From Bin22 sp034428635 (GTDB lineage: Bacteria > Chloroflexota > Dehalococcoidia > Lucifugimonadales > UBA3495): 64,000 bases of DNA. The notes below the pieces were generated by a model. The model was not told the DNA's origin. It did not search any database and saw only the letters and a list, made by a program, of their open reading frames with translations. The translations under genes were made by a program, and so were the position numbers. The stretch covers positions 1 through 64,000 of the forward strand of contig DAOUHR010000085.1 of the NCBI GenBank assembly GCA_034428635.1, in the 5' to 3' direction. This document shows, in pieces, positions 16,191 to 24,680 of this stretch (the first letter of the stretch is position 1; each line of letters opens with the position of its first letter).

Positions 16191-17477
16191 ATGAACCAGT
16201 CCAGGTCCCAGCAGCTATTTGAGCAGGCCCAGCGCTACATCCCCGGCGGCGTCAACAGTCCGGTGCGTTCCTTCCGCGCCGTGGCCGGAACCCCGCCCTT
16301 CATCGCCCGCGGGCACGGTTCCAACGTCTGGGACGTGGACGGCAACGAATACATCGACTACCTCGGGTCCTGGGGGCCGCTGGTCCTGGGCCATGCCCAC
16401 CCCGCCGTGGTGGAGGCCCTGCATCGCGCCGCCGAGGGTGGCACCAGCTTCGGCGCCCCGGTGGAAATGGAAGTAGAACTGGCCCGCACCATCTGCGAAG
16501 CCCTGCCTTCGGTGGACAGTGTTCGCCTGGTCAGTTCCGGCACCGAAGCCTGTATGAGCGCCATCCGCCTTGCCCGTGCCTACACCGGGCGCAGCAAGGT
16601 CATCAAGTTCTCCGGCTGCTACCATGGCCACGCCGACGGGCTGCTGGTTCGGGCCGGTTCCGGCGCCTTGACTCACGGCATCCCCACCAGCGCCGGTGTA
16701 CCCGACTCCTACGCGGCAGAAACCCTGGTGGCCGATTACAACGACATTGCCTCGGTGGAGGCCTTCTTCGAGGCCTGGCCCAACGGCATCGCCGGAGTAA
16801 TCGTGGAACCGGTAGCTGGCAACATGGGCGTAGTGCCGCCGGCGGAGGGCTTTCTGCAGGCGCTGCGGCAGGTGACCGCCGACAACGGGGCCATGCTCAT
16901 CTTCGACGAAGTGATAACCGGCTTCCGCATTGCCTACGGCGGCGCCCAAAGCCTGTTCGGTGTCATCCCCGACATTACCTGCCTGGGCAAGATCATTGGC
17001 GGCGGCCTCCCCGTGGGGGCGTATGGGGGACGGCAGGAGATCATGGAGATGGTAGCGCCCCTGGGCCCCATGTACCAGGCCGGCACCCTGTCCGGCAATC
17101 CCCTGGCCGTTACCGCCGGCCTGACCACCCTTACTGAACTGCAACGAGAAGGGACCTACCAGCGGCTCGAATCTATGGCAACCCGCCTGGCCGACGGCAT
17201 TACCCAGGCCTTTGCCCGGGCCGAGATTCCCGCCACCCTGAACCGGGTCGGTTCCATGATGACCGGCTTTATGAACCCCGGGCCGGTGGACACCCTGGCC
17301 CAGGTGGAACAGTCCGACACCGAACTCTACGGCCGCTACTTCCACGCCATGTTGGAGCGGGGCGTCTACCTTGCCCCCTCCCAGTTCGAGGCCGGTTTCG
17401 TCTCTCTGGCCCACGCCGAGGAGGACATTGACCGCACGGTGGCTATTGTGGAGGAAGCGGCGGGGAGTTTGGGGTAA
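16191..17477 (+). CDS. hemL: Glutamate-1-semialdehyde 2,1-aminomutase
   Basis: HemL is the PLP enzyme converting glutamate-1-semialdehyde to 5-aminolevulinate, the substrate of HemB. The 428 residues begin with the typical SQQLFEQAQRYIPGGVNSPVR. VSSGTEACMSAIRLAR and GCYHGHADG form the cofactor region, and Lys267 in CLGKIIGGGLPVGAYGG is the Schiff-base lysine. It completes the C5 pathway set in this operon (hemA, hemL, hemB, hemC, hemD). Confidence 0.96.
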   Translation: MNQSRSQQLFEQAQRYIPGGVNSPVRSFRAVAGTPPFIARGHGSNVWDVDGNEYIDYLGSWGPLVLGHAHPAVVEALHRAAEGGTSFGAPVEMEVELARTICEALPSVDSVRLVSSGTEACMSAIRLARAYTGRSKVIKFSGCYHGHADGLLVRAGSGALTHGIPTSAGVPDSYAAETLVADYNDIASVEAFFEAWPNGIAGVIVEPVAGNMGVVPPAEGFLQALRQVTADNGAMLIFDEVITGFRIAYGGAQSLFGVIPDITCLGKIIGGGLPVGAYGGRQEIMEMVAPLGPMYQAGTLSGNPLAVTAGLTTLTELQREGTYQRLESMATRLADGITQAFARAEIPATLNRVGSMMTGFMNPGPVDTLAQVEQSDTELYGRYFHAMLERGVYLAPSQFEAGFVSLAHAEEDIDRTVAIVEEAAGSLG

Positions 17478-17527
17478 GGAGGGAGTATAATGGGGAGGCT
17501 GTCTTACTACCCTAGAGGTACCTTGAG

Positions 17528-18034
17528 ATGTCAATAGAACTTGCCAACAGGCACATTGACACCAGCCACCGCCTGATGCAACAGGCCAACTACGAACTGG
17601 ACCTTAAGGGGGACCGGCTGCAGGCTACGGAGAAGGCATACGGAGCGGTAGCCCACGCCGTAAAAGCTATTGGCGAAGACCGAATATGGCGCCACGACTC
17701 CCACAATCTGAGACGCACCATTGTGAACCTGATTGCAGCCGAGTTTGACAGCCCGGATTTGGCGCCGCTTCATGCCATCGCCGACCAACTGCATGATAAC
17801 TACTTTGAGGACCGGATTTATGACTGGGAATTGAGGCAACATTTAGACCAAATAGAGGACCTCTTGTTGCATCTGTGGGAAATTCGAGAACGGGGTCCCA
17901 ACCCCGATTTCGTCCCCACTACGGAACAGCAACGTACCATCGAGAGACTTCAACTCTCCGAAGAGGAAGCCGCCGCCGACCCATTAATTGACTACCCACC
18001 TCAGTTGCCTCCCTTTGTATCGCCCGACGAGTAA
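17528..18034 (+). CDS. HEPN/PaREP1-like small helical protein
   Basis: The 168-residue protein is mostly helical. Residues about 25-60 read LDLKGDRLQATEKAYGAVAHA then VKAIGEDRIWRHDSHN, a pattern of PaREP1/HEPN-like families (ADxLQAsEKxWGAxAHAVKA). The C-terminal third is acidic and proline-rich. Function is unknown; relatives are thought to act in RNA-targeting or nucleotidyltransferase-linked modules, but no partner is next to it here. TATAAT at 17486-17491 could be its own -10 box, separating it from hemL. Confidence 0.6.
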   Translation: MSIELANRHIDTSHRLMQQANYELDLKGDRLQATEKAYGAVAHAVKAIGEDRIWRHDSHNLRRTIVNLIAAEFDSPDLAPLHAIADQLHDNYFEDRIYDWELRQHLDQIEDLLLHLWEIRERGPNPDFVPTTEQQRTIERLQLSEEEAAADPLIDYPPQLPPFVSPDE

Positions 18035-18060
18035 AGTCTTCCTGAACGGGTTATTCAAGG

Positions 18061-18114
18061 AACCAGCAAGAGATGAGGCGGGCCATTTGGCCCGCCCCTC
18101 TCTCTTGGCTGGTT
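18061..18114. terminator. Long bidirectional hairpin between convergent genes
   Basis: An inner 8-bp stem GGCGGGCC/GGCCCGCC with an ATTT loop (18077-18096) is extended by an outer stem of AACCAGCAAGAGA (18061-18073) with its near-complement ending at 18114. It lies between the HEPN-like gene (+) and sodN (-). Confidence 0.7.
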
Positions 18115-18138
18115 TACGTGAGACTGGGTGCTGCCGAT

Positions 18139-18594
18139 TTAGGTCCCGTAGCGGGCGGCGGCGTTGGGGTCGCTGTACTCGACGCCCTTGGTGGCCCAGA
18201 AGGCGGCGGCGATGTTGTCCACCGAGGCTACCAGTTCTTCGCAGGCGGCCATGTCTACAACCTGGCGGCAGCGGCCGGCCAGCTTCAGAGCGGCGTTGAA
18301 GGAACCGTGCAGGTCAAATCCTTCGGGCATGTTGGGCCAGGCATAGTCGGCCCAGAGAATCCGCAGTTCGCGCTTGCAGATCTCGGCGTGCTCTTCCTTG
18401 GTCGCCACGTAACGGGCCATAGTGTTGGCGTAGGCCACATGATCGTCGCCCTCTTCCAGGGCCTGCATCCGCAACACCATCTTCTGGACGGTCTGGGCCG
18501 CAATCTTGGCGGATACGGGGTCGTAGATGCCGCAGGGGATGTCACAGTGGGCTTCGGCTTCTTGAATCTTCAACCATTGGAGCGGGTTAAACAT
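18139..18594 (-). CDS. sodN: Nickel superoxide dismutase
   Basis: The precursor has 151 residues. After a 15-residue leader comes HCDIPCGIYDP (residues 16-26), the nickel-hook motif in which the new N-terminal His plus Cys2 and Cys6 of the mature enzyme bind nickel. The remaining four-helix sequence (AQTVQKMVLRMQALEEGDD, HAEICKRELRILWADY) is typical. The enzyme dismutates superoxide in the cytoplasm. Maturation needs cleavage exactly before the His, usually by SodX, and no sodX is visible in this window. No nickel transporter or Nur repressor gene is adjacent. Confidence 0.96.
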   Translation of the reverse strand: MFNPLQWLKIQEAEAHCDIPCGIYDPVSAKIAAQTVQKMVLRMQALEEGDDHVAYANTMARYVATKEEHAEICKRELRILWADYAWPNMPEGFDLHGSFNAALKLAGRCRQVVDMAACEELVASVDNIAAAFWATKGVEYSDPNAAARYGT

Positions 18595-18690
18595 TCTTGC
18601 TCTTCCTCAATTCATAAGTTTGGCCCCTGTCCGGGGGCAGTCCCAAGATTACAAGAAATGCCCCATAGACGCAACCCCCGGCCGTCACCG

Positions 18691-18794
18691 GGTAGGGTTT
18701 TGTTTCAGTTGGTATGGACAATCGGAACGGTAGGGGCAGACCTATGTGTCTGTCCTGGTCTCAAAAGTAAAACCACCTAAATCGGAACGCTACT
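18691..18794 (+). repeat. 104-bp dispersed repeat, copy 1
   Basis: This non-coding stretch matches 32063-32166 over its full 104 bp with few mismatches. At its centre is one GTAGGGGCAGACC...GTCTG hairpin unit, also found in two arrays near 40 kb. It lies between sodN and the AI-2E-type permease, where no gene is apparent from 18595 to 18953. Confidence 0.75.
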
Positions 18795-18953
18795 CCGTCA
18801 CCGGCCGCAATCCCTACTGCGAGTCCCAAACAGTCGTCGCGTGGTTGACGCTACCCTGACTGCCCAACATAATGGTGCCCGGTCTATCGATGCAGGGTGT
18901 TCTGCTACCAATGTGCCAGTATCCTGATACGATCTGGTCAAAATGAGGCGCCA

Positions 18954-20096
18954 ATGGAACCATCCCTGAAGCGAAAACGCTTCCTGCTGCTGGGGACCGC
19001 CGCCATATTGTTGGCAACCCTGGCAGTGCTGTACTTCCTGGGCACCGTCCTGCTCACCCTGGGTATCAGCGCGGTAATTGCCTACGTGCTGCTGCCCGTG
19101 GCCAAGCTGATGGAGCGGGGAATGCCCTGGCGGCACAAGCGCCCCGGCCTGGCTCGCGGCATTTCCGTGGGCGTAATCTTCCTGGTCGGGCTGGGAGTGT
19201 TAGCTGGTCTGATTATCGCCGTTGTCCCTCCCACCATTGAGCAGGGCCAGCGGTTTATCGAGGAATTCCCCGCCTTTCTCAACAATGCCCGCGCTACCAT
19301 AGAGGGGTGGGTCGCCCACTACGCCGACCTGGTGCCCGCCGACCTGCGCGACCAGGCTGAGGACGCCCTGGCCGGCGCCGGCGGCATCATCGGGGCCGCT
19401 GCCTGGAACGTGGTCAAGCAGACCCTGGGCATTATCACCGGCTCCTTCGCCTTTATCCTGGGACTGGCCACCGCGCCGGTCCTGGTCTTCTACCTGATGA
19501 AGGACTCCAGCCCCATCCGCGAGTCCCTCCACGCTCCCTTCCCTACGGCCATTCGCCCCTTCCTGCGGGACATCCTGGACATTGCCGACCGCACCCTGGG
19601 CGGTTACATACGGGGCCAGCTTACCCTGGGCGTCATTGTCGGGGTAATCGTGGCCGTCGGCCTGCTGTTGCTCGACGTACCCTTCGCAGTCCTGCTGGGA
19701 ATCGTGGCCGGCCTTACCGAGTTAGTTCCCATCATCGGCCCCTGGATTGGCGGCGCCGTGGGTGTGCTGGTTACTCTGGCCACCGAACCGGACAAAGTAC
19801 TGTGGGTAATCCTGCTTTATCTAATAGTCCAGCTTCTGGAAAACACCCTGCTGGTGCCCCGCATCCAGGCCGACACCCTCAACATGCATCCCATCGCCGT
19901 CATCCTGGTCATCACCATCGGCAGCCAGTACTTCGGCTTGTGGGGCGTCATCCTAGGTCCGCCCCTGGTGGCCCTGGCCAAGGACGTAATTATCTACCTG
20001 GTCAAGCAGTGGAACGAGGCGCCGGTGGTGGTGGAGCCGGCAGATCTGGAAGAACCTGCGCTCGAAACTCAGGTTACCGAAGAAAGTCAAGCATAA
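18954..20096 (+). CDS. AI-2E family transporter (UPF0118 permease)
   Basis: This 380-residue membrane protein has paired N-terminal hydrophobic segments (FLLLGTAAILLATLAVLYFL), a long central soluble or amphipathic part, and C-terminal helices with the signature VPFAVLLGIVAGLTELVPII followed by GPWIGGAVG, and LENTLLVPRIQ. The family exports diverse small molecules or ions, and AI-2 itself should not be assumed. The ATG at 18954 has GAGG just upstream; an earlier in-frame start at 18897 adds a non-conserved segment. The C-terminal tail is acidic. Confidence 0.85.
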   Translation: MEPSLKRKRFLLLGTAAILLATLAVLYFLGTVLLTLGISAVIAYVLLPVAKLMERGMPWRHKRPGLARGISVGVIFLVGLGVLAGLIIAVVPPTIEQGQRFIEEFPAFLNNARATIEGWVAHYADLVPADLRDQAEDALAGAGGIIGAAAWNVVKQTLGIITGSFAFILGLATAPVLVFYLMKDSSPIRESLHAPFPTAIRPFLRDILDIADRTLGGYIRGQLTLGVIVGVIVAVGLLLLDVPFAVLLGIVAGLTELVPIIGPWIGGAVGVLVTLATEPDKVLWVILLYLIVQLLENTLLVPRIQADTLNMHPIAVILVITIGSQYFGLWGVILGPPLVALAKDVIIYLVKQWNEAPVVVEPADLEEPALETQVTEESQA

Positions 20097-20144
20097 GTAG
20101 TTTCTTCTCAAATGGGTGGTCAGAGGGCGATTATCACGGCGCCG

Positions 20145-20555
20145 CTACTTGTCCTCCACCCGTATCCAGGCGTACTCCAGTATCGCCCTGGCTACCACCT
20201 CGGCCCGAGATTCCTCGTCGTGGGCGGCAATGTCGTCAATCAGGTCCAAAATGGGGGAAGGGAGGGTGATGTCAATGTCAATATTCTCCACTTTTAGTTT
20301 GGAGGCATCCACGTCAACCGATGCCCAAAAGCCATCAGCCAAAAGTTCGTCTTTTCTGTGTACGCTAATGTCCTTTTTCTCCGGTATCTTCTCGCCGCCC
20401 ATCAACATACCCTGGACATGGCAAATTATTGCTTCCTTTGAGGAAACCAAGGCCTCTTCAAGGGTATCGCCGCCCGAAAAACAGCCGGGCAGGTCGGGAA
20501 CAATTACACCGTAGCTGCTTCCCTCATCCTTGTGGATAACGATAGGGAACTTCAT
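20145..20555 (-). CDS. hicB: HicB-family antitoxin
   Basis: The 136-residue product begins MKFPIVIHKDEGSSYGVIVPDLPGCFSGGDT, written in part here as KDEGSSYGVIVPDLPGCFSG, the partial RNase-H fold of HicB antitoxins. EEALVSSKEAI follows, then a C-terminal DNA-binding half ending ESRAEVVARAILEYAWIRVE. GGAGGACG lies before the ATG at 20555. The ATG overlaps the stop of an upstream hicA frame by four bases (ATGA), the usual toxin-antitoxin order for hicAB. Confidence 0.85.
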   Translation of the reverse strand: MKFPIVIHKDEGSSYGVIVPDLPGCFSGGDTLEEALVSSKEAIICHVQGMLMGGEKIPEKKDISVHRKDELLADGFWASVDVDASKLKVENIDIDITLPSPILDLIDDIAAHDEESRAEVVARAILEYAWIRVEDK

Positions 20556-20752
20556 CGTCGCGTCCTCCAATCCCATCCGGCTTGCCGGAAAATACTCCTC
20601 AGCTCAAAGATAGGGACGTCCTTCTGGGGATGTTTCACAGTAACTTTTCCGGGCTTTTCGTGATGCACGTATTGATAGTGGCTACCCGCTACGCTGGCAC
20701 GGTACCACCCTTCCCGTTGAAGCCTTTGTATTATTTCTCTGCTTTCGATGAT
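20552..20752 (-). pseudogene. hicA: HicA toxin frame without a canonical start codon
   Basis: The minus-strand frame ending with the TGA at 20554-20552 encodes SREIIQRLQREGWYRASVAG, then SHYQYVHHEKPGKVTVKHPQ and KDVPIFELRSIFRQAGWDW, a complete HicA (YcfA) double-stranded RNA-binding toxin including the catalytic-type His in GSHYQ. It is open only back to 20752, where a TAG precedes ATC-ATC-GAA, so there is no ATG, GTG or TTG at the N-terminus. Relatives usually start M-K-S-R-E. Either the start codon has mutated (a disarmed toxin) or an AUC/AUA start is used. No ORF of normal definition covers it. Confidence 0.7.
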
Positions 20753-20794
20753 CTATATGGTACACACGGCTAAGGCAATTGACCATACCAATCC

Positions 20795-20823
20795 TTTACC
20801 CTCCGTTCCTTCCCATCTATAAT
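20795..20823 (+). promoter_or_regulatory. Probable ilvD promoter
   Basis: TTTACC (20795-20800) and TATAAT (20818-20823) are separated by 17 bp. The expected transcript starts about 38 nt before the ilvD TTG, too short a leader for an attenuator. Confidence 0.5.
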
Positions 20824-20867
20824 GTTGCCAGTTTCCACCCGCCAAAAATGCGCCAGGAGGCCCCCTT

Positions 20868-22589
20868 TTGACTACCGTTACCGACGCCACCCAGACCACT
20901 ACCCGGGACGCCGCCACCGTCGCCCGGATGAAGCATCGCAGCAATGACGTTACCCAGGGAGCCGAGCGGGCCCCGGCCCGGGCCATGCTGCTGGCCATGG
21001 GCCTGACCCAGGAAGACCTGGACAAACCCTTCGTCGCCATAGCCAACCTGGCCAGCGACGTTACCCCCTGCAACGTCCACCTGTCCCGCTTTGCCCAGGC
21101 CGCCAAGGAGGGTATACGCCAGGCCGAAGGCACCCCCTTCGAATTTGGCACCATCACCGTCAGCGACGGAATCTCCATGGGCACCGAGGGTATGAAGGCA
21201 TCTCTGGTCAGCCGCGAGGTCATCGCCGACTCCATCGAGGTGGTCACCTTCGGGGAGCGCATGGACGGCCTGGTTACCATCGCTGGCTGCGACAAGAACA
21301 TGCCCGGCTGCATGATGGCCATCGCCCGCCTCAACGTGCCGTCCATCTTCATCTACGGCGGCACCATCATGCCCGGCCAGTACCTGGGCAACGACGTGAA
21401 CATCCAGGACGTGTTCGAGGCAGTGGGCGCCTACGCCAAGGGCAGCATCACCCGCGAGGAACTGACCGCCCTGGAGTGCGTGGCCTGCCCCGGCGAGGGT
21501 TCCTGCGCCGGCCTGTTTACCGCCAACACCATGTCCACCGCCATCGAAATCATGGGCATGTCTCTGCCCGGCGACGCATCCATTCCCGCCATCGACCCTC
21601 GCAAGGTGGATGAAGCCCGCCAGGCCGGAAGCACTCTTCTGCGCCTGCTGGAGGAGGATGTACGGCCCCGGGACATTATGACTCGCCAGGCCTTCGAAAA
21701 CGCCATCACCGTGGTGCTGGCCATGGGCGGCTCCACCAACGCCGTCCTGCACCTGATGGCCATCGCCAACGAAGCGGGTGTTGAGCTGAGCCTGGACGAC
21801 TTCGACCGCATCAGCCGCAGCACTCCCTACATTTCCGACATGCGCCCCGGCGGGCGCTATGTTATGGCCGACCTGCACCGCTACGGCGGCGTTTCCCTGG
21901 TGGCCAAGCGAATGCTGGAGGCCGGCCTGCTCCACGGCGACGCCATGACCGTTACCGGCAGGACCCTGGCCGAGAACGTGGCCGATATGCCCACCATCGA
22001 CGACCAGGCAGTAATCTACCGGCCCGATAATCCCCGCGGTCCCACGGGCGGCCTGGCCATCCTGCGCGGCAACCTGGCCCCCGATGGCGCGGTTATCAAG
22101 GTGGCCGGCCACCAGGAAAAGGTCTATGAGGGTCCCGCCCGGGTATTCGAACAGGAAGAACCCGCCTTCCAGGCCATCCAGCGCGGCGAGATTAAAGAGG
22201 GCGACATCGTCATCATCCGCTACGAGGGCCCCAAGGGCGGCCCCGGCATGCGGGAAATGCTGGCGGTAACCGGCGCGTTGATCGGCCAGGGCCTTGGCGA
22301 CTCGGTGGCCCTGGTTACCGACGGCCGGTTCTCCGGCGCCTCCCACGGACCCATGGTGGGCCACGTCGCCCCCGAGGCAGCGGTGGGCGGCCCCATCGGC
22401 CTGCTGCGTGAGGGCGACATAGTAACCCTGGACATTCCCAACCGCCAGCTCAACGCCCGCCTCACGGAGGAAGAACTGGCCGACCGGCGGGCCGCCTGGC
22501 AGCCCATCCCGCCCAAGTACACCACCGGAGTGCTGGCCAAGTATGCCAAGCTGGTATCCTCCGCCGCCGAGGGAGCGGTTACGCGGTAG
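20868..22589 (+). CDS. ilvD: Dihydroxy-acid dehydratase
   Basis: IlvD dehydrates 2,3-dihydroxy acids to 2-keto acids in valine, isoleucine and leucine synthesis and carries an Fe-S cluster. The 573-residue protein contains the cluster cysteines in ASDVTPCNVHL, IAGCDKNMPGCMM and CVACPGEGSCAG, and the C-terminal DGRFSGASHGPMVGHVAPEA motif. The start is a TTG at 20868, preceded by AGGAGG. It is a stand-alone gene here, with no ilvBNC or leu genes nearby. Confidence 0.96.
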   Translation: MTTVTDATQTTTRDAATVARMKHRSNDVTQGAERAPARAMLLAMGLTQEDLDKPFVAIANLASDVTPCNVHLSRFAQAAKEGIRQAEGTPFEFGTITVSDGISMGTEGMKASLVSREVIADSIEVVTFGERMDGLVTIAGCDKNMPGCMMAIARLNVPSIFIYGGTIMPGQYLGNDVNIQDVFEAVGAYAKGSITREELTALECVACPGEGSCAGLFTANTMSTAIEIMGMSLPGDASIPAIDPRKVDEARQAGSTLLRLLEEDVRPRDIMTRQAFENAITVVLAMGGSTNAVLHLMAIANEAGVELSLDDFDRISRSTPYISDMRPGGRYVMADLHRYGGVSLVAKRMLEAGLLHGDAMTVTGRTLAENVADMPTIDDQAVIYRPDNPRGPTGGLAILRGNLAPDGAVIKVAGHQEKVYEGPARVFEQEEPAFQAIQRGEIKEGDIVIIRYEGPKGGPGMREMLAVTGALIGQGLGDSVALVTDGRFSGASHGPMVGHVAPEAAVGGPIGLLREGDIVTLDIPNRQLNARLTEEELADRRAAWQPIPPKYTTGVLAKYAKLVSSAAEGAVTR

Positions 22590-23038
22590 CTAACGCTCGT
22601 AAGGAAGCTCCGGCTCCAAAACAGTCCCTTCCTCCTTGAAGGGCTGAAAGGTGAAGGCATTTTCCCCAGGGTTCCGTAATTAGTAGGTCATCCTGAACCT
22701 CCAGGGCTGTCAATCTGAACGGAGTGAAGAATCTGAAACGGTCCGGGTCTGGAATGTTTCTCTTGCCAGGGATTTTGGATCCTTCGCTTTACTCAGGCTG
22801 ACATGCCACCAGGCAGTTCATATCTGAAATGCTGAATACATACCCCTTTCAGCCCTTGGCGAGAGAGGGTCAGGCTGGGGCTGAACGCACTCATTTTATG
22901 GCTGGCGCCCACGGCTTTCCTGCTGAAGTTTCAGCCATTGCTGTGATGTCGATGACCTTTTCGGCCGATGACTTTTTCGGAGGTTCCCCAAGTGTGGCCT
23001 TCCTTCTTTAGTTGCACTCAATCGACCAACAACAGCCT
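22590..23038. other. Intergenic region with a repeat, no convincing gene
   Basis: 22708-22804 has imperfect inverted ends (TGTCAATCTGAACGGAGTGA, and GGATCCTTCGC...CTGACA), like the GAATCTTCGC/GAAGCGAAG palindromic elements common in Chloroflexota intergenic DNA. A 60-codon frame at 22829-23011 has no family-like sequence and no ribosome site, so I do not call it. Confidence 0.5.
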
Positions 23039-23896
23039 ATGAACTGCCACAATTGCGGTACGGAAGTAGATAGCGGGGCCGTATCCTGCCAGGCGTGCGG
23101 GGCACAGTTCCGGTTTCAATGTCCAGACTGCCAGCACCCCTTTCTCCCGGGCAACAGATTTTGTGGCAATTGCGGCCGGAAGCTTGCCGATGCAGCCACC
23201 GTGTCGACCCCGCCTGTTGCCTCAGCGCCAGCCCAGGCCCCTCCCGCAACGGATGCCGCACCGCCTCCCGTCGACTATCCGGAAACCCCTGCCGCCCAAC
23301 CACCACGGGACATTGTCTGTCCCCGCTGCCACCGTTCCAACGACGCCGATTCGGCTTACTGCTTTACCTGTGGTTTTCCCCTGCTGACGGGCAGGCAAGA
23401 GCCGGCAGAAAGGGACCGGTTACCGGCCTTTGAGCTGGGCGCCCCGGGTAGCTTTTGGTTCAGGGCTGCGGCCTACATTATCGACTCCCTTGTAATTGTG
23501 CTGCCGCTTGTCTTCCTCTGGATCATCCTGGGCCAGCCCGTGCCTGATAATTTCGACCAGATTGTGGATCCGCCGGAAGGGTATGACCGGCTGCAGGTCC
23601 TGGTTCTGTTCCTGACCATGGCCTACGATACGGCCCTGATTACCTATTTTGCCACCACGGTGGGAAAGCGGGCCTTCGGCCTGTACGTGGTGCGGACCGA
23701 CGGGTCCCGGGTCGGATTCGTCCGCGCCCTGGCCCGCCATGTGGTGACCGCCCTGTCCGCCAACCTCACCCTGGGCTTCATTTTCCTGGTAGTTCTATTC
23801 CGTGAAGACCGGCGGGGTGTCCACGACCTACTCTGCGATACGGTGGTGATTCGCCGGCGCCGCCAGCAAACACCCCCGGACGCGGGCCGCGAGTAG
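23039..23896 (+). CDS. Zinc-ribbon RDD-family membrane protein
   Basis: The 285-residue protein begins with zinc-ribbon modules: CHNC...CQAC, CPDC...CGNC, then after a Pro/Ala-rich linker CPRC...CFTC. The C-terminal half is an RDD domain, starting PGSFWFRAAAYIIDSLVIVL, with three or so membrane helices and the TTVGKRAFGLYVV segment. Such proteins are predicted membrane sensors or transporters of unknown substrate. I prefer the ATG at 23039, where the zinc ribbon starts. A TTG at 23012 would add nine residues. Confidence 0.8.
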   Translation: MNCHNCGTEVDSGAVSCQACGAQFRFQCPDCQHPFLPGNRFCGNCGRKLADAATVSTPPVASAPAQAPPATDAAPPPVDYPETPAAQPPRDIVCPRCHRSNDADSAYCFTCGFPLLTGRQEPAERDRLPAFELGAPGSFWFRAAAYIIDSLVIVLPLVFLWIILGQPVPDNFDQIVDPPEGYDRLQVLVLFLTMAYDTALITYFATTVGKRAFGLYVVRTDGSRVGFVRALARHVVTALSANLTLGFIFLVVLFREDRRGVHDLLCDTVVIRRRRQQTPPDAGRE

Positions 23897-23980
23897 CGCC
23901 GCCGTCCTCCATGCCCTCTGCCGTTGCTCTCTCCGGCCACGCAGGCCCGTGTATGGCAGTACCCAATCAAGGAGAATCCC

Positions 23981-24625
23981 ATGTTAAGCGCCGTCCTCCT
24001 CTACATCCACATAGGTGCAGGCTCCCTTGCTTTGCTCACTGCCGCCATCGCCGTATTCACTTCCAAAGGGGAGAAATGGCATATCCTGTCAGGAAGGATC
24101 TATGCCATTGCCATGGCCGTGGTGTTCCTGACTGCGGTGCCCCTGGCGCTGCTGGGAGCCAGCATCTTCCTGCTGCTCATTGCCTTTTTCAGCTTCTACC
24201 TGATCTTCGCCGGCTGGCGGTTTGCCCGCAACCGGCGGGGCCGTCCCCACGCCGTTGACTGGGCCGCCACCGGCATACTGTTGACCACCGGCCTGGGCAT
24301 GGGGGTCTATGCCGGAATCCTGGCCGGGTCCGGCGACTCCCAGTGGGTTACGATGACCGGGTTCGCGGGGATTGCCCTTGCCCTGGGGGTGGCAGATGGT
24401 CTCTATCACCGCCTCCAGAGGGCCACCGGCGGCCGGCGCATCGCCCGCCACCTGACCAACATGCTGGCCGGCACCATTGCCACCATAACCGCCGTGCTGG
24501 TGGTCAACGTGGACACCAATCCACCCTGGATCGCCTGGATTCTGCCCACGGTGGTTCTAACCCCCTTAATTACCTGGTGGAACATTCGGACCGCGCGCCA
24601 GTACCGCACGGGCCGGCCGGCCTGA
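23981..24625 (+). CDS. DUF2306-like multi-pass membrane protein
   Basis: The 214-residue protein has about six to seven hydrophobic segments and opens with YIHIGAGSLALLTAAIAVF then KGEKWHILSGRIY, a pattern of DUF2306-type membrane proteins, where the histidines HIG and HILSG are conserved. Function is unknown. AAGGAG lies 6 nt before the ATG at 23981. It probably forms a transcription unit with the RDD protein upstream and the RibD-C protein downstream. Confidence 0.75.
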   Translation: MLSAVLLYIHIGAGSLALLTAAIAVFTSKGEKWHILSGRIYAIAMAVVFLTAVPLALLGASIFLLLIAFFSFYLIFAGWRFARNRRGRPHAVDWAATGILLTTGLGMGVYAGILAGSGDSQWVTMTGFAGIALALGVADGLYHRLQRATGGRRIARHLTNMLAGTIATITAVLVVNVDTNPPWIAWILPTVVLTPLITWWNIRTARQYRTGRPA

Positions 24626-24680
24626 GCCGTCGGCGCGGACCGTCGGCCTAAACCGTCAGCGTAGAAGTGAGGCAACGCCA

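Noticed and set aside
20817..22364. Long minus-strand ORF opposite ilvD (515 codons), and similar long antisense frames opposite ftsH, hemL, hemA/hemC and the reductase
   Set aside because: They are mirror frames of GC-rich genes with strong third-position bias. Their translations are rich in Gly, His, Val and Gln and show no domain.
22829..23011. 60-codon ORF before the RDD protein
   Set aside because: It has no ribosome site or recognisable sequence, and its composition is like the surrounding repeat-bearing spacer.
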